In this document: positions 35,116 to 43,910 of the stretch, one piece after another | Numbering within the stretch: position 1 is the stretch's first letter | How the letters are laid out: each line of letters starts with the position of its first letter | DNA from: MGBC131033 sp910585655 | GTDB taxonomy: Bacteria > Bacillota > Clostridia > Lachnospirales > Lachnospiraceae | Length of the DNA stretch: 64,000 nucleotides | Direction: 5' to 3' | NCBI GenBank assembly: GCA_949502025.1 | Contig: CATBCG010000063.1 | Span: 85,040 to 149,039, forward strand | Translations under genes and position numbers: made by a program | The notes under the pieces: generated by a model | What the model saw: only the letters and a program-made list of their open reading frames with translations | The model's database searches: none | What the model was told of the DNA's origin: nothing

Positions 35116-35412
35116 TCAGTTAAAAGGAAATAACATCCCTGCCGCCGTTACATAGTTCCTGAAATTACGGAACAGCTCTGTCGTAAACTCTGCCAGCTCG
35201 GTCATAATCCAGCCGCCTGTCAATATGATAACCAAAAAGGTCAGTAAAAGCTTTGGCACAAACGTCAAAGTCTGCTCCTGAATGGATGTAATAGTCTGAA
35301 AAATACTGATCACCAGACCGACAATAAGAGAAGTCAGCAGCATCGGCGCAGAGCATTTAATAATCAGAGTCAACGTTTCCCTTGCAATATCAATGACGGT
35401 ATCTACACTCAA
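35116..35412 (-). CDS. fliQ: Flagellar export gate protein FliQ
   Basis: A 98-residue protein with two membrane helices (PMLLTSLIVGLVISIFQ and LLLTFLVIILTGGWIM) joined by the conserved TSIQEQTLTFVPK loop. It packs around FliP/FliR in the export pore. It is a few residues longer than the usual 89 at the C-terminus. Confidence 0.95.
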   Translation of the reverse strand: MSVDTVIDIARETLTLIIKCSAPMLLTSLIVGLVISIFQTITSIQEQTLTFVPKLLLTFLVIILTGGWIMTELAEFTTELFRNFRNYVTAAGMLFPFN

Positions 35413-35454
35413 TTTCTGTCAACTCCCTTCTGTTGTTTTACAGTATTTTTGCGG

Positions 35455-36348
35455 TTATCCTCCTCCTAAGGTAAACGTCCGCACCAGCTCTCCTATCACC
35501 AGATTCCAGCCGTCTACCATAATAAACAGCAGGATTTTAAAAGGCATGGAAATCGTCGTCGGCGGAAGCATCATCATACCCATAGACATCAAGGTAGAAG
35601 AAACTACCATATCAATAATCAAAAACGGGATATAAATAATAAATCCCATGATAAAAGCTTTTCGCAACTCTCCAATGATAAAAGCCGGAATCAAAGTCGT
35701 CGTTGGAATGTCCTCTAGCTCACGGACTTCCTCTACTCCTGCTATCTCATTAAAAAGCTGAATATCCTTTGGTTCCGTCTGTCGAAACATAAAATCCCGG
35801 ATTGGCTCAATCCCACGATGAATCGCTTCCTCTGCCGTAATTGTTCCTGCCTGCATCGGTTCAATCGCTTCTGTATTGATCTCGGAAAAGACCGGAGACA
35901 TAATAAAGAAGGTTAAAAACAATGCCAACCCAATCAAAACCTGATTGGGAGGGGTCGTCTGCGTCGTCAATGCCGAACGAACAAAATGCAGGACGATAAT
36001 AATTCTGGTAAACGACGTCACCATAATCAAAATAGACGGAGCCAAAGCCAGTATCGTCATAACCAGCAAAATCTGTAAGGTTGGCGTCCAGCCTCCGTCC
36101 TCTGAATTGGTGGTAAAATTGATGCCTAGCTCATAAGGTACGGTATCCGAGGTAACATCCTCAGAAACTCCGCCCGGATTACCTGGCGGAGACGGCGTTT
36201 CTACTGAAGGCGGATTGACAGTCGGCGCTCCGCTGGTGCCGCTGGCAAAAACCGGAACATCAAAAAGAAAGGTCAATATACATACCAACAAAACAGCACC
36301 AAAAATTCTTGTAACCGTTTTTCTGATGAGAACCTGATATGCTTTCAT
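35455..36348 (-). CDS. fliP: Flagellar export gate protein FliP
   Basis: A 297-residue protein. The signal peptide ends near residue 35 (VPVFASG), a short Pro-rich segment follows, and the FliP core has LILVMT..., the VLIGLALFLTFFIMSPVF helix and the conserved end VEG-type region here reading DGWNLVIGELVRTF. Five FliP copies form the pore base. The ATG at 36348 is chosen with AAAGG nine bases upstream; a TTG three codons earlier overlaps it. Confidence 0.95.
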   Translation of the reverse strand: MKAYQVLIRKTVTRIFGAVLLVCILTFLFDVPVFASGTSGAPTVNPPSVETPSPPGNPGGVSEDVTSDTVPYELGINFTTNSEDGGWTPTLQILLVMTILALAPSILIMVTSFTRIIIVLHFVRSALTTQTTPPNQVLIGLALFLTFFIMSPVFSEINTEAIEPMQAGTITAEEAIHRGIEPIRDFMFRQTEPKDIQLFNEIAGVEEVRELEDIPTTTLIPAFIIGELRKAFIMGFIIYIPFLIIDMVVSSTLMSMGMMMLPPTTISMPFKILLFIMVDGWNLVIGELVRTFTLGGG

Positions 36349-36375
36349 GAATACCAACCTTTTCTTTACGCAATT

Positions 36376-36789
36376 TTATTTTTTGTCACTCTCCTGCTTC
36401 CCCTTGGCAAGTCGTTCCAAAATAGCCGAAAACGAAATACCCTTAGAAGCTGCCTGTCCTGTTGAGAGAACATTTTTTTTCGAGGCTTCCTCTTTCTCAG
36501 CAGTTACTTCCTCCTCGGACAGTTCTGTCAGGAAGCTAATCTGATCTTTTGATACTGCCAACACCAAATATCTGCCTGCCACCCGTACAATCTGCAGATA
36601 ACGATTTGGAGCCAGCTTATAAGTTTCTATCACCTGGATACTGCCGGAACGAACCTGCCCGGCGGAATACCGGGCAATCCAGCGAGTCGCCTGATAAGTA
36701 ATAAACAACACAAACAAAAAAACCAGAAGAAGTCCCGCGATCTCTCCGAGACTCTCCCCTAAGGTCATGCCCGTCAGCCAAGCTTTCAT
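36376..36789 (-). CDS. fliO: Flagellar protein FliO
   Basis: A 137-residue protein with one membrane segment (about 14-35, IAGLLLVFLFVLFITYQ) followed by a beta-type domain with IQVIETYKLAPNRYLQIVRVAGRY that is typical for FliO. FliO helps assemble FliP. It is placed between cheY and fliP as in other Clostridia. The C-terminal tail is charged. Confidence 0.9.
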   Translation of the reverse strand: MKAWLTGMTLGESLGEIAGLLLVFLFVLFITYQATRWIARYSAGQVRSGSIQVIETYKLAPNRYLQIVRVAGRYLVLAVSKDQISFLTELSEEEVTAEKEEASKKNVLSTGQAASKGISFSAILERLAKGKQESDKK

Positions 36790-36794
36790 ACGGA

Positions 36795-37157
36795 CTAACC
36801 GATAACTTTTTTCACGGCTTCTAAGACACGATCTGCCTGGAACGGCTTAACGATGAAATCTTTTGCTCCCGCCTGAATAGACTCGATAACCATTGCCTGC
36901 TGTCCCATAGCCGAACACATAATAATCATCGCGCCCGGATCGGTTTCCTTGATTTTCTTTAACGCCTGAATACCGTCCATCTCCGGCATCGTAATATCCA
37001 TCATAACCAAATCAGGCTTTAGCTCGTTATACTTTTCCACTGCCTTTTGACCGTTTTCTGCCTCTCCTACTACGTTATAGCCATTTTTGGTAAGGATATC
37101 CTTGATCATCATCCTCATAAATGCCGCATCGTCACAAATTAAAATATTCTTTGCCAT
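36795..37157 (-). CDS. cheY: Chemotaxis response regulator CheY
   Basis: A 120-residue single receiver domain with the acidic pair ICDDAAFMR, the phosphorylated Asp in LVMMDITMPEMDG and Lys in IVKPF. It binds the FliM/FliY switch when phosphorylated. It sits between fliY and fliO as in Bacillus. Its kinase CheA is not encoded in the window. Confidence 0.95.
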   Translation of the reverse strand: MAKNILICDDAAFMRMMIKDILTKNGYNVVGEAENGQKAVEKYNELKPDLVMMDITMPEMDGIQALKKIKETDPGAMIIMCSAMGQQAMVIESIQAGAKDFIVKPFQADRVLEAVKKVIG

Positions 37158-37229
37158 ACTCTCTCTCCTATCTAAGCAGCCTTCTCGCTTCCCGCGCTCT
37201 CCGCCTGTCCCTGGCTTTGGTCTGCTTTA

Positions 37230-38504
37230 TTATCGTACAATCTCTGTTATTCTGATACCGAAGCTGTCTTCTATTACTACAACCTCACCTTTTGCTACAA
37301 ATTTTCCATTGACGAGGACATCAATTGCCTCCCCGGCCAATTTATTTAATTCTATGATCGTACCAGGTGAAAAATCCAAGATTTCTTTTATGGACTTGTT
37401 GGTTCTGCCTAGTTCCACCGTTACTTCTAACGGCACATCCATAATCAAATCAATGTTTTCCTGCTGAGCCAATGGACTGATATTCGTAGCAAACGACTGG
37501 AACTGCGCTGGCGCTACGTTGAAATTTTGTTGCGGCATACCCATCTGTGGCATCCCCATACCTGCCATATTCGTGCCAGGCATCTGCATCCCATATCCAG
37601 GCATTCCCATCTGCTGTGCTGCCGGATTCGGCTGCATCATACCTGCGTTCATCTGAGGCATACCAGGCTGCATCATAGCCCCCATCTGGTTCATTCCAGA
37701 CATATCGGCTCCTGGCATTCCCATACCTGCACCTGCCATACCACCCATATCGGCGGCTCCTGGCATCGGCGCACTTGGCGCCGGCTGAGGCGGTTCCGGC
37801 TGAGACGGCGCTGCATTAGCCTCCGTCGATTCTATAAACTTATTATACAAATCCTTTGCAAAATCAACCGGATATAACTGCATAAGTTCACTGTCTAAAA
37901 GCGTTCCTATCTCTAACCGGAAAGATACCCGGATAAAGGTTCCCTGTAAAAAAGGTCCTAAATTTTCACTGGAAATCGTATCGTTCAAATCGATCAGGCT
38001 TGCTACCGGCGGACTGATGTCCACCTTCTTTTCCAACATAGAGGAAAGTGAGGTAGATGCCGAACCCATCATCTGGTTCATCGCCTCACCAATCGCACTT
38101 AGATGAAGTTCGGAAAGCTCGCTGTCCTCCGAAACCGTTCCGTCACCACCCATCATCAGATCCGTGATGATTTTTACGTCATCCTCCCGTAAAATCAGGA
38201 CATTATTCCCGTCTAACCCCTCTATGTATGAAATTTGAATAAATACACAAGGTCTTGTATAGGAATTCGAGATATCATCCCAGTTTGCAAGCGAAACATT
38301 CGGTGTTGTAATATTCACCCGCTGGTTAAGCAAAGTGGACAATGTAGTCGCTGCCGTTCCCATGCTGATATTGGATATCTCCCCTATGGCGTCCTTTTCT
38401 TCCGAAGTGAGATATTCCTCCTCATGGGCGGCTTCTTCCTCTTCGTCGCCTCCTATGCTTCCTAGCAGGGCGTTGATCTCTTCCTGGGAGAGCATCTGAT
38501 CCAT
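37230..38504 (-). CDS. fliY: Flagellar motor switch protein FliY (FliN type with CheC-like domain)
   Basis: A 424-residue switch protein. The N-terminal MLSQEEINALL helix can bind CheY-P. A CheC-like phosphatase region (about 38-225) has EISNISMG and EAMNQMMG, each with the active Glu and Asn. A linker of about 80 residues (243-323) is extremely rich in Met, Gly, Pro and Gln (23 Met). The C-terminal SpoA/FliN domain (PLEVTVELGRT...) builds the C-ring. Overlaps nothing; fliM lies 4 bases upstream. Confidence 0.96.
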   Translation of the reverse strand: MDQMLSQEEINALLGSIGGDEEEEAAHEEEYLTSEEKDAIGEISNISMGTAATTLSTLLNQRVNITTPNVSLANWDDISNSYTRPCVFIQISYIEGLDGNNVLILREDDVKIITDLMMGGDGTVSEDSELSELHLSAIGEAMNQMMGSASTSLSSMLEKKVDISPPVASLIDLNDTISSENLGPFLQGTFIRVSFRLEIGTLLDSELMQLYPVDFAKDLYNKFIESTEANAAPSQPEPPQPAPSAPMPGAADMGGMAGAGMGMPGADMSGMNQMGAMMQPGMPQMNAGMMQPNPAAQQMGMPGYGMQMPGTNMAGMGMPQMGMPQQNFNVAPAQFQSFATNISPLAQQENIDLIMDVPLEVTVELGRTNKSIKEILDFSPGTIIELNKLAGEAIDVLVNGKFVAKGEVVVIEDSFGIRITEIVR

Positions 38505-38508
38505 GTTC

Positions 38509-39489
38509 TCACTCCTCCTCTCTTACTATTGAAGTCACTCTTACTGCATATAAATCAGAAGAAGCTCCAGGCAATGCCTTGAACTTTTTCATATTGCCTA
38601 CATAGACATCCAGCTCATCCTCTACCTTTGTATTGAGCCGGATCACATCCCCGATCTGGAGATTCATAAAATCATTGACAGAAAGCACGCTTTGACCAAG
38701 TACGGCGCGAACCGGAATCTGCGCCCTGGCAATCGTCACTTCAATCATTTCCTCATAGCCCTTATCATCTTTTGCCTGCAGCGTCGAGAACCAATACTTT
38801 GTATTCAAACGGTCAATGACATCTTCCAATACGATATACGGCAGACAAAAATTCACTAATCCCTCTACATTGGCAATTCGTACATTCAACGTCACTAACG
38901 CCGTCATCTCCTGCGGAGAAATGATCTGAGCAAACTGAGAATTCGTCTCAATCCGTACCAATCTCGGCTCAATCTCCAATACATTCTGCCATGGCTCCCG
39001 CAGCAGATTGGTACATACATTTAAGATACGCTCAATAATCACTAACTCTATCTCGGAAAATTCCCTGGACTTTTCCAGAGGATTCCCACTTCCGCCTAAC
39101 AGACGGTCAATAATGGCATATCCCAAATTAGACGCCATCTCTATGACCACATTTCCTTCTAATGGTGCAAAGTTCGCAATCCCCAAAAGCATCGGATTCG
39201 ATAGAGCATTGGAAAACTCGGAATAGGTAATTACCTCGGAATTTACGACCTCTACCTGTACATTTTTACGTAGATAAGCCGACAGGTGCGAGGTCAGCAA
39301 ACGTGCATAATGCTCATATATAGTCTCTAAAGTACGCAAATGCTCTTTAGAAAACTTGGAGGGTCTGGCAAAATCGTATACCTTCACGGATTTTTCGCCG
39401 CTGTCCTTTAGGCCTTCCATATCCATCTCGCCACTATTAATATTGGCAAGCAGCGCGTCTATCTCCTCCTGGGAAAGAACGTCACCCAT
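38509..39489 (-). CDS. fliM: Flagellar motor switch protein FliM
   Basis: A 326-residue switch protein. The N-terminal CheY-binding helix is LSQEEIDALLANI; the middle domain has MLGIANFAPLEGNVVIEMA and the GGSG motif (LLGGSGNP); the C-terminal SpoA domain follows (PVRAVLGQSVLSVNDF). It joins FliG and FliN/FliY in the C-ring. It has its own sigma-A-like promoter about 90 bases upstream. Confidence 0.97.
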   Translation of the reverse strand: MGDVLSQEEIDALLANINSGEMDMEGLKDSGEKSVKVYDFARPSKFSKEHLRTLETIYEHYARLLTSHLSAYLRKNVQVEVVNSEVITYSEFSNALSNPMLLGIANFAPLEGNVVIEMASNLGYAIIDRLLGGSGNPLEKSREFSEIELVIIERILNVCTNLLREPWQNVLEIEPRLVRIETNSQFAQIISPQEMTALVTLNVRIANVEGLVNFCLPYIVLEDVIDRLNTKYWFSTLQAKDDKGYEEMIEVTIARAQIPVRAVLGQSVLSVNDFMNLQIGDVIRLNTKVEDELDVYVGNMKKFKALPGASSDLYAVRVTSIVREEE

Positions 39490-39575
39490 TTTGTCACCCC
39501 CCTGGTGTTTATCACTTCTATTTTGACGAACTCCCAGAAACTACCAGGAGTGTATCATTCGTCTCCCTGAAAAAT

Positions 39576-39604
39576 AGTATACTTCAAAGAAGTATGATTT
39601 GCAA
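39576..39604 (-). promoter_or_regulatory. Internal promoter before fliM with overlapping palindrome
   Basis: On the minus strand TTGCAA (39604-39599) and TATACT (39581-39576) are 17 bases apart. A 7-bp inverted repeat, ATACTTC and GAAGTAT with three bases between (39579-39595), overlaps the spacer and the -10, a likely operator or hairpin. The gap fliL-fliM is 163 bp, the longest internal gap of the operon. Confidence 0.6.
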
Positions 39605-39652
39605 CTATTAAAACGCAAAAAATAAAATTGGCAGCCTTTCCCTGACACCAGA

Positions 39653-40168
39653 CTATTGGAGACGCAGGTTCTTAAAGGAAATATCCGTGATTGTCGTCGA
39701 ACCAAATTTTATATGAAGATTCTCTAAAACCTCCTGCTTGACAAGATCTCTGTTATTTTGTACCTCGTCCTTTGTATATTCGCTAAACGTCGTGCTGACC
39801 ACCTCGGTAATCGTCGCGCCATAACCCGCGATTCCCTCGCTTAACGTCTTGTAATCATCGCCCTTTTTATTGAGGTATACCGTAACCTGGTCGATAACAG
39901 CATATGGATCTTTCAGTTCGCCTTCCACGCTTTTTAAGTTGATCGTCAACGCACTGTTTTCTAACGCTACCGCTTCCATATCGGTGATCGCCACATCCGA
40001 TTTTGGCAACGGAGATTCTAACTCCAAATCAATAATAGACGCCACCTGGGTAATCAGGGCGTTGGATTTGCTGACAGCCGGAACAACAGTAAAAATAACC
40101 GTTGCTGTCAGAGCTACGTTGACAAAGCACAATGCAATCACGATGATTGTCAAGATATTTTTCTTCAT
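39653..40168 (-). CDS. fliL: Flagellar basal-body-associated protein FliL
   Basis: A 171-residue single-pass protein. A membrane helix near residues 5-27 is followed by a domain outside the membrane that has the FliL pattern (MEAVALENSALTINLKSVEG..., ending TTITDISFKNLRLQ). FliL rings around the stator MotAB and supports torque. It follows motB by 11 bases. Confidence 0.88.
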   Translation of the reverse strand: MKKNILTIIVIALCFVNVALTATVIFTVVPAVSKSNALITQVASIIDLELESPLPKSDVAITDMEAVALENSALTINLKSVEGELKDPYAVIDQVTVYLNKKGDDYKTLSEGIAGYGATITEVVSTTFSEYTKDEVQNNRDLVKQEVLENLHIKFGSTTITDISFKNLRLQ

Positions 40169-40179
40169 GATTTCGTCTC

Positions 40180-41040
40180 CTATTCTGCTATTTTACTATA
40201 GATTTTAATTTCTACCCTACGGTTTTTCTGACGTCCCTCCGGTGTCTTATTGCTGGCAATCGGATGATATTCTCCTTTTCCCGACGCCTCTAGCATCTCC
40301 GGATCCATACCGCACGTATCTACCAAATAATCATATACAGCACAGGCTCGCCCGGAAGAAAGCCATAGGTTGTTGGGAAAAATCTGGATATCTGTCATTG
40401 GGACATTATCCGTATGTCCTTCTATTTTTATCTCAAAGTCTTCAAAATGCTTTAAAACTTCACTTGCCTTATTTAAAATCGGTTTGGCGTCTTCTTTGAT
40501 ATCCGCTTTTCCGGAATCGAACAGCAAATAGCCGCTGATCGAAAGCTGAACGTAATTATAAGCGCTGTCTAGCCCTAATTCCATATAGTCTTCCAAATGG
40601 TACTGAGCCAGCAAATCTGCCACATCGCCATACAGCTCCTCGGTCGCTCCCTTCATCTGCTCCTGGTACTGCTCCACCAGTTCCTCCTCCGAAAGCCCGC
40701 CGGTCTGATCCTTTTCCTCTCCAAAGCCTCCCGCATTCTCTCCCTCCGTTTCATTGGAAGGGATATCGACGCCTAAGTTGGAATAATACTCGCTTAATTC
40801 ATTGAGCTGGCTGACACCGCTCGAAATCAGGATTCCATCTGAAAGGGCAGAGCCTCCTCCCGAAAACACACTGAAACTGTTTTGCAGGGACTCTACTACC
40901 TTTTCCCATTTTTCATTGTCAATCGAAGACATGGAAAAAAGCAGCACGAAAAAGCAAAGCAGTAGGTTCATCAAATCACTGAATGTCGCCATCCATTCCG
41001 GCGAGCCTTTCTTTGGCTCTTCCGGCTTCTTTTTCGCCAT
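40180..41040 (-). CDS. motB: Flagellar motor stator protein MotB
   Basis: A 286-residue protein. A membrane helix carries the ion-binding Asp in WMATFSDLMNLLLCFFVLLF. The C-terminal OmpA-like peptidoglycan-binding domain (about 160-286) has EGHTDNVPM and NLWLSSGRA. The ATG shares a base with the motA stop. The coupling ion cannot be decided from sequence. Confidence 0.95.
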   Translation of the reverse strand: MAKKKPEEPKKGSPEWMATFSDLMNLLLCFFVLLFSMSSIDNEKWEKVVESLQNSFSVFSGGGSALSDGILISSGVSQLNELSEYYSNLGVDIPSNETEGENAGGFGEEKDQTGGLSEEELVEQYQEQMKGATEELYGDVADLLAQYHLEDYMELGLDSAYNYVQLSISGYLLFDSGKADIKEDAKPILNKASEVLKHFEDFEIKIEGHTDNVPMTDIQIFPNNLWLSSGRACAVYDYLVDTCGMDPEMLEASGKGEYHPIASNKTPEGRQKNRRVEIKIYSKIAE

Positions 41041-41837
41041 TATTCCTCACCGCCTTCGTTCTCGTTCATGAACTCCCTATCCTCCGGTGCAAGGAAAGAC
41101 TTTAATTTCTCCTCGATAACACGCGGATTTTCTCCTGCCTGGATGGAAAGCAGTCCTTCTACCAGAACCTCCTTCATCTTCATTTCTGCTCCGTCGTGAT
41201 CTTTTAATTTCGTAGCCACCGGCGTACAGATCCAGTTCGCAAGCAAGGAACCATAAAAGGTGGTAATCAAGGCTACTGCCATCTGCGGTCCGACGGATGT
41301 CGGATCGGACATATTTGCAAGCATGTTGATAAGACCAATCAACGTACCAATCATACCCCAGGCAGGACCCATCGCTCCCAAGTTCTCCCAAAAGCTGATT
41401 TTTTCCTTATGCCGATCTCCGATACATACCAGCTCGGTCTCTAAAATGCTTCGTACCAATTCCGGATCCGTACCATCTACGATCAGCAGGATACCCTTTT
41501 TCATAAAGGCGTCCTCTAAGCTTCCTGCCGCTTCTTCCAAAGCCAGCAGACCGTCCTTTCTCGCTACGTTAGACAGGTCTATGATATTTTTAATAACCTC
41601 TGCCTCATTCGTCACCATTGGTTTCATAATCAGGGTAAAGCTTTTCAAATAGCCGACATAAGTTTTGATATCCTTCGCCGCCATCAGAATTGCGCAGAAC
41701 GCGCCGCCAAAGGTAATCAGCGCTGATTTCCAGTCCAAGAACCCCATAATAGCAATAGGTCCCTGATCTCCTGACATGATACTAAAAAGCATCAGTACCA
41801 GCGCCATCAGCATACCAATCAGACTTGCTATATCCAC
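41040..41837 (-). CDS. motA: Flagellar motor stator protein MotA
   Basis: A 265-residue protein with four membrane segments and the cytoplasmic loop with conserved Arg/Glu that contacts FliG. Motifs include LIGMLMALVLMLFSIM at the start and GPAWGMIGTLIGLINML in the third helix. It lies 48 bases after flbD. Confidence 0.95.
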   Translation of the reverse strand: MDIASLIGMLMALVLMLFSIMSGDQGPIAIMGFLDWKSALITFGGAFCAILMAAKDIKTYVGYLKSFTLIMKPMVTNEAEVIKNIIDLSNVARKDGLLALEEAAGSLEDAFMKKGILLIVDGTDPELVRSILETELVCIGDRHKEKISFWENLGAMGPAWGMIGTLIGLINMLANMSDPTSVGPQMAVALITTFYGSLLANWICTPVATKLKDHDGAEMKMKEVLVEGLLSIQAGENPRVIEEKLKSFLAPEDREFMNENEGGEE

Positions 41838-41885
41838 GACAACACACCTCTCTCTTACTTGTAATAATTTTTGTCATTCTTTTAT

Positions 41886-42155
41886 TTATGTAATCAGCGT
41901 TCCTTCTTGCTTCTGGCTGGCTTTTTCCGGTTCCTCTCCTCCGTTTGCCTCATCGTCAGCTTTCAGCAAAAAACCGCCATAAATCTCGCGCTTATAGTAT
42001 TTTACTAAATTTTTCACGTTTTGTCTACTTTCTTTTACAAAGATTTTTTTTCCAGTCGTCATCGTTATAACGGTATCCGGAACTTCCTCGACGGTTTCAA
42101 TCAAATCAGCGTTTAACGTAAAACGCACTCCATTCATCTTCGTCAGCTCGATCAT
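41886..42155 (-). CDS. flbD: FlbD/SwrD-family flagellar protein
   Basis: An 89-residue protein beginning IELTKMNGVRFTLNADLIETVEEVPDTVI, the FlbD signature, with a central GKKIFVKE and a helical charged tail. In Bacillus the homologue SwrD raises stator power and precedes motAB, matching its place here. The preceding gap (132 bp) has the repeat-hairpin described separately. Confidence 0.9.
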   Translation of the reverse strand: MIELTKMNGVRFTLNADLIETVEEVPDTVITMTTGKKIFVKESRQNVKNLVKYYKREIYGGFLLKADDEANGGEEPEKASQKQEGTLIT

Positions 42156-42195
42156 GTTCTGTATGCCTCCTTGCTACAAAAATAAAAACCCGGTT

Positions 42196-42280
42196 CGGAG
42201 AACTTTCCTGTGATACGAACATAAGCGTGCCGGCGAGAGCGGTTCTCTACCAAATACAAGCCCGCTATCGCTGGCACGCC
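42196..42280 (-). repeat. Intergenic hairpin repeat between flgE and flbD
   Basis: GCGTGCCGGCGAGAGCGG (42225-42242) and CCGCTATCGCTGGCACGC (42262-42279) form a long imperfect stem around 19 bases. On its plus-strand left flank is CGGAGAACTTTCCT (42196-42209). The same 14 bases recur at 63861-63874, next to the group II intron end, so this is a dispersed element rather than a plain terminator. Confidence 0.7.
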
Positions 42281-42287
42281 ATTGTCA

Positions 42288-43829
42288 TTATCTCTTCAGA
42301 TTAATCAATTCTTCTAAGAGAGTGTCTGACGTTGTAATAATTCTGGAGTTTGCCTGAAATCCTCTCTGAGTTGTAATCATATCCGTAAACTGGGAAGACA
42401 AGTCTACGTTGGACATCTCTACGATACCTGGAGAAAGGCTGCCGCCGTTATCCGTCGGATCCTGACCCACTCCATTAAATCTGCCGGAGTTTTGTGTTTC
42501 TTTAAACAAACTGTCTCCGATTGATTCCAAACCGGACGGATTTGAAAAAGAAGCGACTGCGATCTGCCCTAACAGTTTTAAATCACTGTTGCTGTAAGAA
42601 GCATAAATCTTACCGGCAGAATCTATCGAAATTCCTGTCATTTCCCCGGCTGTTTTTCCCTTTCCTCGTCCTTCCGTATCTCCCATAGTAGATTCCAGAG
42701 AAGTAGAACCGCTGCCGCTATACATGGTCAAATAGGAAAAATCAATATCTACTCCGCTGACTCCATTTGTCGCAGCTCCATCCTCTTCTTCTCCTGTTGT
42801 CGGAGGAGAAAACGGATCTTCCGGGAAGCCTGTTACTAATAAATTCATGCTCTTAATAATTTCCTCTGCAGTAGTCGGACGCTCTGTCGTATCCCCTCCT
42901 GCCAGGGAAGAAAAGCTTCCGCCGTCTCCGTTAAAGATTACGTTAAAGCCTTCCTGCTCTCCAAAGGAAAAGGTTTTTGTATCTTCATCATATTCCGGCG
43001 TCAAGTCAATGGTATCTTCACCAATCTTTAACGTAACTCCTAACCCATCAATGACCTGATAACCCGGACCGCCATCCTCTCCGCCGTCTTCTGTTCGCTG
43101 TAGGAAGATAGAATTGTTGTTAGAATCCACAATATCCTTTAACTGTACGTTATAGGCATTGGCGCTTTCCTCTGTCTGCGTCATCGTAAATTTTGCCGTA
43201 TAATAATAACCTAAATTATCATAAAAGCTGACCTGGAAATTCTTTCCTGTTGTTCCCGGAGCAATCTGAGTATCCTTTTTATCAATATTTCCCGTCATAT
43301 AAGCATAGTCCGTCTTTTCCGGCGGTACGCTTAAATTCTCCGGAGACATAATTCTCAAATCAGAAACTTCTGCCGATTTCGTCTTTGTCGGATCATCCGG
43401 ATCGACCTGCCATCCCTGTACAATCGCCCCGGTCGCGGTACAAAGCGTTCCGTTCCCGTCTACCATAAACGCGCCGTTTTTGGTAAAATAATTTGTCCCG
43501 CCGCTTTTGACGATAAAGAACGCGTCGCCGTTTATCATGACATGGAACGGATCGTTAGTCGTCTGAGCGCCACCCGGTTCTTTAATGTTTTTGGTAATTG
43601 ACGCCATTGTCGATCCAAGACCGATCTGCTTGGCATTGATACCGGCTTTTCCGGTGGTATCATTGGCGCCGGACGATGCCTGTGTCGTCTGATAAAAAAC
43701 ATCGTTAAAAATAACGGTGCTGGCTTTAAAACCAGCGGTATTGACGTTGGCGATATTATTACCGATTACGTCCATTTTGCTCTGGTGTGTTCTAAGACCT
43801 GCCACACCGGCATACATTGCTCGCATCAT
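42288..43829 (-). CDS. flgE: Flagellar hook protein FlgE
   Basis: A 513-residue hook protein. The N-terminal helix motif AMYAGVAGLRTHQSKMDVIGNNIANVNT, its D1/D2 domains with MTGNIDKKD, and the C-terminal helix VDLSSQFTDMITTQRGFQANS are typical. Many copies polymerise under the FlgD cap. The gene is flanked by hairpins (43861-43888 in its leader and 42225-42279 behind it). Confidence 0.96.
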   Translation of the reverse strand: MMRAMYAGVAGLRTHQSKMDVIGNNIANVNTAGFKASTVIFNDVFYQTTQASSGANDTTGKAGINAKQIGLGSTMASITKNIKEPGGAQTTNDPFHVMINGDAFFIVKSGGTNYFTKNGAFMVDGNGTLCTATGAIVQGWQVDPDDPTKTKSAEVSDLRIMSPENLSVPPEKTDYAYMTGNIDKKDTQIAPGTTGKNFQVSFYDNLGYYYTAKFTMTQTEESANAYNVQLKDIVDSNNNSIFLQRTEDGGEDGGPGYQVIDGLGVTLKIGEDTIDLTPEYDEDTKTFSFGEQEGFNVIFNGDGGSFSSLAGGDTTERPTTAEEIIKSMNLLVTGFPEDPFSPPTTGEEEDGAATNGVSGVDIDFSYLTMYSGSGSTSLESTMGDTEGRGKGKTAGEMTGISIDSAGKIYASYSNSDLKLLGQIAVASFSNPSGLESIGDSLFKETQNSGRFNGVGQDPTDNGGSLSPGIVEMSNVDLSSQFTDMITTQRGFQANSRIITTSDTLLEELINLKR

Positions 43830-43860
43830 AATGAATTGACCTCCCTGTGTCTGTGCAGCT

Positions 43861-43888
43861 CCCGTCCCCTCTGTCAGTCGGGGACGGG
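43861..43888 (-). promoter_or_regulatory. GC-rich hairpin in the flgE leader
   Basis: A perfect 9-bp stem, CCCGTCCCC (43861-43869) with GGGGACGGG (43880-43888), around a 10-base loop lies 32 bases before the flgE ATG. There is no T tract, so it is more likely a processing or stabilising hairpin than a terminator. Confidence 0.55.
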
Positions 43889-43910
43889 GAAGCCTCCGTT
43901 TTGGTCCGGC

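Noticed and set aside
37527..37877. A His-rich plus-strand frame of 116 codons
   Set aside because: It is the antisense of the Met/Gly/Pro/Gln-rich FliY linker; repetitive codons keep the opposite frame open.
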